Shown: positions 58,226 through 64,000 of the stretch, one piece after another | How positions within the stretch are numbered: the stretch's first letter is position 1 | How the letters are laid out: each line of letters starts with the position of its first letter | DNA from: Trileptium ribeirensis | Lineage: Eukaryota > Nematoda > Enoplea > Enoplida > Thoracostomopsidae | Direction: 5' to 3' | Assembly (NCBI GenBank): GCA_030248225.1 | Contig: JASANE010029368.1 | Coordinates: forward strand, 1-64,000 | Length of the DNA: 64,000 nt | Translations under genes and position numbers: made by a program | The notes under the pieces: generated by a model | Seen by the model: the letters and a program-made list of their open reading frames with translations, nothing else | Databases searched by the model: none | Told to the model about the DNA's origin: nothing

Positions 58226-61200
58226 GTAAAAAGAGAGGTAAAATAAAATAATAAAATCAAGTTATGTGTGGTGATAATAATACGATTAGATAGAAGAAAC
58301 ATATTATCGACTGGTAGCACTGGTTGAATAATCTATCCACTTAAATTGTTGCTGATGATAGTCTTGAAATGCGTTGTGTAATGACATCTCTATGGTTGTC
58401 CTTCACGGCTTATTAGCTTTTGATTAAACTACATAATACTTCAACGAGCTCAGCCTAATAAAATTTTAACTTGATGAAAATAAATGTCAACATCAACAAT
58501 CAGAAAGCTTTGACAGCTCAACTATAAAAATAGTGTGTGTTCGGCTTCAGTGGTGTCATAGCGTTACAACCAATTCCGACACTTATTATTACCCATAACT
58601 CGCTGTCCTCCGTTTGGCTTTTTAAATGAAAGTTGCAAACCTAAATCAACATGTTACTCAATGTATTGATTTTTCCGCATAAAAGCATGATTGAACCCAT
58701 CGTCCCAACGGCGATTCAGGATCACTGAAAAACTTTTTTCAAGTTCCAGACCGACAACAATAACATCCTTTATCTTGCACGAGCTTCAGTAAAAGACTCG
58801 TTTCATAAAACGACAAACTTTTCCGTCATTTAACGATTCCTCTTCAGTAATTCAAATGGAAAATCTAAAATGTTCTGCGCCAACAATTTATTTATTACCG
58901 AAATCCGCAATATTGCGGAATAAACTAACATGCCTGTTGGTTTGGAGTTATAAAATTAAAAATTTCTCTGAAATAAACTTACAAAAATATCGTATAAACC
59001 ACAATCCTCTATAATGTTTGCAGCACGTTTCCATGAAATTTAGATGAATACAACTGCTCTTCACAATCCCAACCGAAGCTTGGTTTACTATTTATCACGT
59101 TAACGATAAGATGCATGCAACCCAAGAATATGCAACTTGATCGTTCGGGTGATTCTGCTTGGATTACTGGGGTACATTTTGATCCTATAGTATTAATGAC
59201 GATTGGAAGCGCCTTTCATTGATTTGCTATTAAAGCAGAGCGCTTGCGGCTGATTTGTCAATTAGAACTTTTGGTATTGTCCTTCATTCTTTAGAAGTTC
59301 CTTGTTCTCTAGCATTCTAGCGAGTTCATTTCTATGTTGTTGAATTTATCCGATTAACATTTTAAGCAGTGGTATGGCATTAGCATATTTTAGATACATT
59401 ATCATATCGGATGATGTTAGGAATAAACCGTATGGCTACAGGTAATGCATTAGCTAAACACCTTTAGTGACAAAAGCACAGTCTGGCTCGGCAGTTGACG
59501 AACGCGTATGCATCGCTAGGCTATCAAAATTTATCGGTGATGGACTATTATACGGTTCCTGGTGGCTTACCCGTTTTGAACACATGACATCATTCAACTA
59601 TGCACGCGTATTTATGTAAATAATGCATTACAAAGTCTTGGTACTATGATTAATCGGTGATTTGTATCGCATTGTTGCACTGGAATTGCGTAACTGCGAC
59701 CGTCTTAAAATTTTTTTGTGCTAAACCCCTAAGCCAGCGAATTTTGATTAATAAAATTGTCGGATTTTTGTGGTAATTTGAAAAAGAAAAACAAACAAAA
59801 AGCAGCAAACAAGATCTTTAATGTTCGCGCTGTAATAAATTGTCATTATACTAGTCACCAAACAATTGCAGAAACCCACTGAACCCTGGGTGCTGTAACC
59901 TTCAACTTGGACACCACGAAACTTTAAAAGGCAGCTTTTTCGGTGACCATAATTCTAGCAAATAGCATGATGGGCAATGCTTTTTTATTAACTATATAAA
60001 TTTATGACAAAAATCCGTGTTACGTTTGCTGCACCAAATGCCAAACGGTAGTAGCATGTATTGCTCCACAACTTCAGGAGACAATAGACGGAAGTGTTGA
60101 AAGCTGACCGGTTAACTTGAACCGGGTTTGATAATGTTAAACATCGCATATGATTGAGGAATTTAATTAGTAATGCGTTACATATTAAAGGTAAAAAGAT
60201 GTAAGTGGAAAACATAAAGCTCAAGCGATAATACAGCGAAACAAGGAATTATCTTAGATATGGCGTGAACGCTGTTTTATCATGGAAAATCCTATGGTCT
60301 GAACGGGGCAAAATTTATTATGAAAGATTTACCAACGTATCGTTTAGCATTTTCCCGTGATGATATAGTTAAGTCTCTGCTTAAAGCTAAGCGTCATTTA
60401 GATGAAGCAATTTATTGCACGTCTTGTTGATTTGAAAAAATGTATAATGCGCTTGTTGGATTTGCTTACGATATTCAAGATACAGCAAAGAGCTTGATTC
60501 AAAGATATTTTTATAGAAGTGATGAAAAATTTTATTAAACTTGGTTTTTTGCAGGGTCTTTATCAAATTTACATAGAACGATTAGCATTTGGCGCTGTCT
60601 ACGTTATTTAACGCAAATGGCCGTAGCAAGCCCGGTATTACGTCTTTATCGATAGTTCGCTGAAAAAGCGATGCAACGTTAAATAAACAATACACCAGAT
60701 GCCCGTACAGTGCGCAATAAACATAGTAAACGAAATGCCACTGCTCTCAATATTTCCACGGATATTAAGCGAACATTGAGAGAAATTTCAAAGACTGACA
60801 ACTGCATTGCGTTGAATACATTAACGCCCACTGGCCTCAAACAGAATTACCGCACTTTGTAAATTATTCATATTATAATTTGTTTGCAGCAAGAAACAAT
60901 TGCTGTATGTTATTGCTAGATGAGTCAAACTTTACAAAACTTAAATCACCTGGTTCCCAGGCAGATATAAAAATATATGCATAAAACTCTTGCGGCATCA
61001 GTACGATTCATTTAATAACTCGATGAATGTTAAACAGTGGTGGTGGCATGGTATTAAAGTAAACCAAATTATTATTTTACATATTAAATTTGGATTATAT
61101 TGGTAAAATGGACTACCGGACTATTACCATAAATTTTGGCAAGTGATAATGTTACTTTAATTGAATCAAGCAACGTTGCACCAAATTAGTAGTGTATGTC

Positions 61201-62870
61201 AAACCTGGAAACCAGCAACAACTAAAATAATACCGTTATCTACAACAGTCACCAAAGCAACCTCTAGGTTGTGCTAAGGCTTTATAGCAAACATTCCAAA
61301 TAACTATTAGGTTTAGATAAACGCCATCCGTTTATATACTGAAACATTTGCTCTAGCAACAACTTGCCACGTGCTATCGCAGCTAGGAGCCAACTAATAA
61401 ACCCTGAACTTCTAAATCATTATCAGAATCTTTTGCGCAAGATGAATGCCAACTTAAAATTTGTAAACGATCGTTACATTTTTATAGAAACATATTGGTT
61501 TCATAAGTTCATTCCAATAAATTAGCATATAACCATTACCATAACCAGAATCCAAAGCTAATGGTCCGATTAATGCATGATATAGTATGTTACAACAAAT
61601 GCAAGTGCAATAAATGAGCAGTCAATTTTGATTTGGACCATAATGGTTTCAGGATTGACAAGAAAATAATCCGCAAACCTAACCATTATCTAAGAAGAAA
61701 GAACATGTATTAAATCCCATTTGCCAAATTTGCATATGCTTCGGATCGTCTTCGCATCTTGCATTAGCAGTGTTATTATCAGTATCGCCTAAGTAAAACA
61801 AAGCAATGATACCCTTTATTGTACTAAGCTTCAACTTGGGTGGTATTATTCTTATCAATTAGCGAACTTTTATCTGGTACTTTGATTAGCTATTGCTGCT
61901 ATTATGCTTGCGAATATTTGCAGGAATTTATAAAATCCAGGACGAATACTTGAAACGATAAAAATAAAATAGGCATGCGTGATGTATATCATTAATCAAC
62001 TTGATTAAAATGTTTAAGCTCTTCAGACTCCGTTGAGATGTCGTAATTGTAGCAGCTATATGGAAGCGGAAATTGTAGCGGTATGTGTCATCACATGGTC
62101 CGTTTTTCATCTTAGCTGCTTAATAATCCAAGAATATCATTTAATTTTAGTATTTTCATCGCTCTGTGTCTTTATTTGTAGATAATTATATAAAAAATTC
62201 TGGATTACCAATTCTTGATCAACTTGTTGATCTCAGCTGTTTGTTGTTATCAATTCGTGTTATTAATTAAATGAAATTGTTTACCACAATGATTACCGGA
62301 CACAATTTTCCCGTTACATTACCACATATCGAGCAAGTTATATCAGAGTCACTTTATGTCGGCCCACTTGAGGTGTTTTTTGTTATTAAACGACCAGTTA
62401 AATATTTAGAATGGATCTAAAATAATAATTTCTTTATACCAAGTTCACGATAGGCCCTGTAACGTGCACGGTTGATCTAATGCGCAGATTCATGGCCTCG
62501 TATAGCTAGATTTTTCCCAAGATAATCATGACTTTTATTCTGTATACACCATAATAGGCGCTCTCAGTCACCATTTTTATTATTTAATATCATTAGTGGC
62601 TTCATATCATCAAGCAAACCTGCATTAACTTTTAGCGTCTAATGCATGCACACGCAGTCCTTTAATTTGCTATGTAGTTCGATAAAGCACAAAAACGTGC
62701 GAAATCGGCAAATGTATTGCAAACGAACATTGCTTCATTGCATCACGGATGCCATGCTAGTAGCTAAATCGCAAATACCTATAGCAGAACCTTGACCGCA
62801 TTTGCGCCACTCAATTCAGTGATATTGACAAAATCGAATACGCTCTAAAGTTAACTCACGCATTCAACTA
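58226..62870. other. Decayed coding-like sequence, no intact gene
   Basis: Plus-strand frames at about 60320-60540 (MKDLPTYRLAFSRDDIVKSL, then FEKMYNALVGFAYDIQDTAK after a TGA) and about 60700-60860 (DARTVRNKHSKRNATALNIS and on to a TAA) look like remnants of one or more proteins broken by stops. Minus-strand fragments at 61400-61600 include GPLALDSGYGNGYM. The source may be an old large DNA transposon or integrated element. The identity could not be established. Confidence 0.3.
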
Positions 62871-62879
62871 TTATTATTG

Positions 62880-63140
62880 TATTTATAGTGTATGCTAGAT
62901 GTTATATATTATATATTTATATTAATATATTAATTATTGTGTGATAATATATATATTATACATACGATATTGCAAATTATATGTTATTATTTGTATATAT
63001 TATTGTGCCCAACACGTAATTATTTGTATATATTATGACATTATAGACTTTTATTATATATTATTTAAAAATATAACTATACATAAAAAATAAAAAATAT
63101 TTTTGAAAATATATATGTAAAGTCAAATATAAAATTAAAT
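62880..63140. repeat. AT-rich low-complexity tract
   Basis: Dominated by TATATTAT-type repeats (for example TTATATATTATATATTTATA). No coding capacity. Confidence 0.8.
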
Positions 63141-63738
63141 TGCGACTATAGCCACATAAAACACTGTAAATGCTTCGTATTCCTGGGTACCATGTATCCG
63201 GCTGGTCATGGAACCATTCGTATTATTGTGCCGCACTGCAGACTCTTATATCAACAAAACCCCACAAGGTTACATTGGGCTTACAGCGCGATTAGTTTGC
63301 TCTTCCGTTAAAATAACGCGTCAAATGTAGATAGCATCGCTGCACCAGCCAGAACTGAACCTGCACAAATGTGATTCATAAAAGAAGATATCAAAAAAAT
63401 AGACAGCAATGCTTCATGACTTTCATCGTTGTATCAATCACCACGGCCTATGTATTTTGGCGTACGAAGCCATGCCTGCTGATTGATAAAAACACGCGTG
63501 AAAATTTTATTACCTAAAGTATTCAACACATCAGGCTATCTTTATCAGACCGATTTACCTGTTCCTGAGCATCATCAAATAATCACTATAAGCTATACTG
63601 TTTTATCAGTGACGTGATTAAGTCAGCCAAACACTTGCTTATGGTAAATAAACTATTGATCTTGTTCTTTTGTAGCATAAAATGCTTCATGCTTAATTTT
63701 AAACATAAAATCATATAGATTTATCTAAATGTGACTGC

Positions 63739-63951
63739 TTGCTGTACAGAGATCTGCCCGTTGAATTCATATATACACGAGGTGGGAAGCCTTTAAAAAA
63801 GGGGATAGCCGCAAGTGCTGCCGTCATAGGCTTCAGTTCCCCAAGGAAGATCAGCCGGTCGGCGGTGTGGATAAAGAAAGCAGCGATATTTTCGAAGCTT
63901 CAGGAACTCAAATCTTTTCTTAACTTTTGTGAATATTTTTATGGGTCTTGA
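63739..63951 (+). CDS. Hypothetical ORF, unrecognised
   Basis: 70 codons, ATG at 63739, basic product (GGKPLKKGIAASAAVIGFSS). Less AT-rich than its surroundings. No family resemblance and no clear splice sites. Confidence 0.2.
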   Translation: MLYRDLPVEFIYTRGGKPLKKGIAASAAVIGFSSPRKISRSAVWIKKAAIFSKLQELKSFLNFCEYFYGS

Positions 63952-64000
63952 TTTTATCAGTTCTGCTGATCATATATTTGATATTTTTGCCAAATTTTCC

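Noticed and set aside
58600..60870. Polinton/Maverick or other large DNA element
   Set aside because: No polymerase B, integrase, protease or packaging ATPase motif could be read. The fragments are suggestive only.

Overview
The window looks like a gene-poor, AT-rich, repeat-laden stretch of an invertebrate nuclear genome, most likely a nematode. The support is a spliced secreted gene joining a ShKT domain to a DB module (a cysteine-rich module found mainly in nematodes), a TTTCAG acceptor just upstream of its start codon, short GT-AG exons in multi-kilobase introns, and a dense mix of metazoan transposons. No bacterial operon, rRNA or CRISPR array was seen.

Layout. 360-4412: satellite of 182-bp units. 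5.7-15.3 kb, minus strand: four phase-compatible exons of a BPI/LBP-like (TULIP) lipid-binding secreted protein, whose introns hold GC-rich repeats, tandem repeats and a Tourist-like MITE. 16-19.1 kb: tRNA-derived SINE-like element, degenerate LINE, second MITE. 19.3-22.9 kb: tandem repeats. 23.9-25.4 kb: degenerate DIRS-like retroelement. 27.3-28.4 kb: hAT-like nonautonomous element beside an unrecognised coding stretch. 29.8-32.5 kb: very decayed Ty3/gypsy element. 38.3-43.5 kb, plus strand: ShKT-DB gene, with a 139-bp satellite filling most of intron 1. 44.07-44.36 kb: first exon of a possible Mpv17/PMP22-like gene. 44,364-51,478, minus strand: full-length Ty3/gypsy element with LTRs, tRNA primer site, polypurine tract and a 5-bp target duplication, inserted at that exon's splice donor. 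52-64 kb: GC-rich patches, inverted arrays of a ~40-bp repeat, and decayed sequence that I could not identify.

The most interesting object is the Ty3/gypsy element. Between integrase and the 3' LTR, where some elements carry env, it has an uninterrupted 148-residue NADAR-domain ORF (YbiA-like ADP-ribose/N-glycosidase family). This overlaps by 16 nt a second ORF resembling an SGNH/GDSL hydrolase. Gag-pol is broken by stops, frameshifts and lost catalytic residues, while the NADAR frame is open from end to end. A NAD/ADP-ribose enzyme carried as retrotransposon cargo is the best candidate here for a poorly described system.
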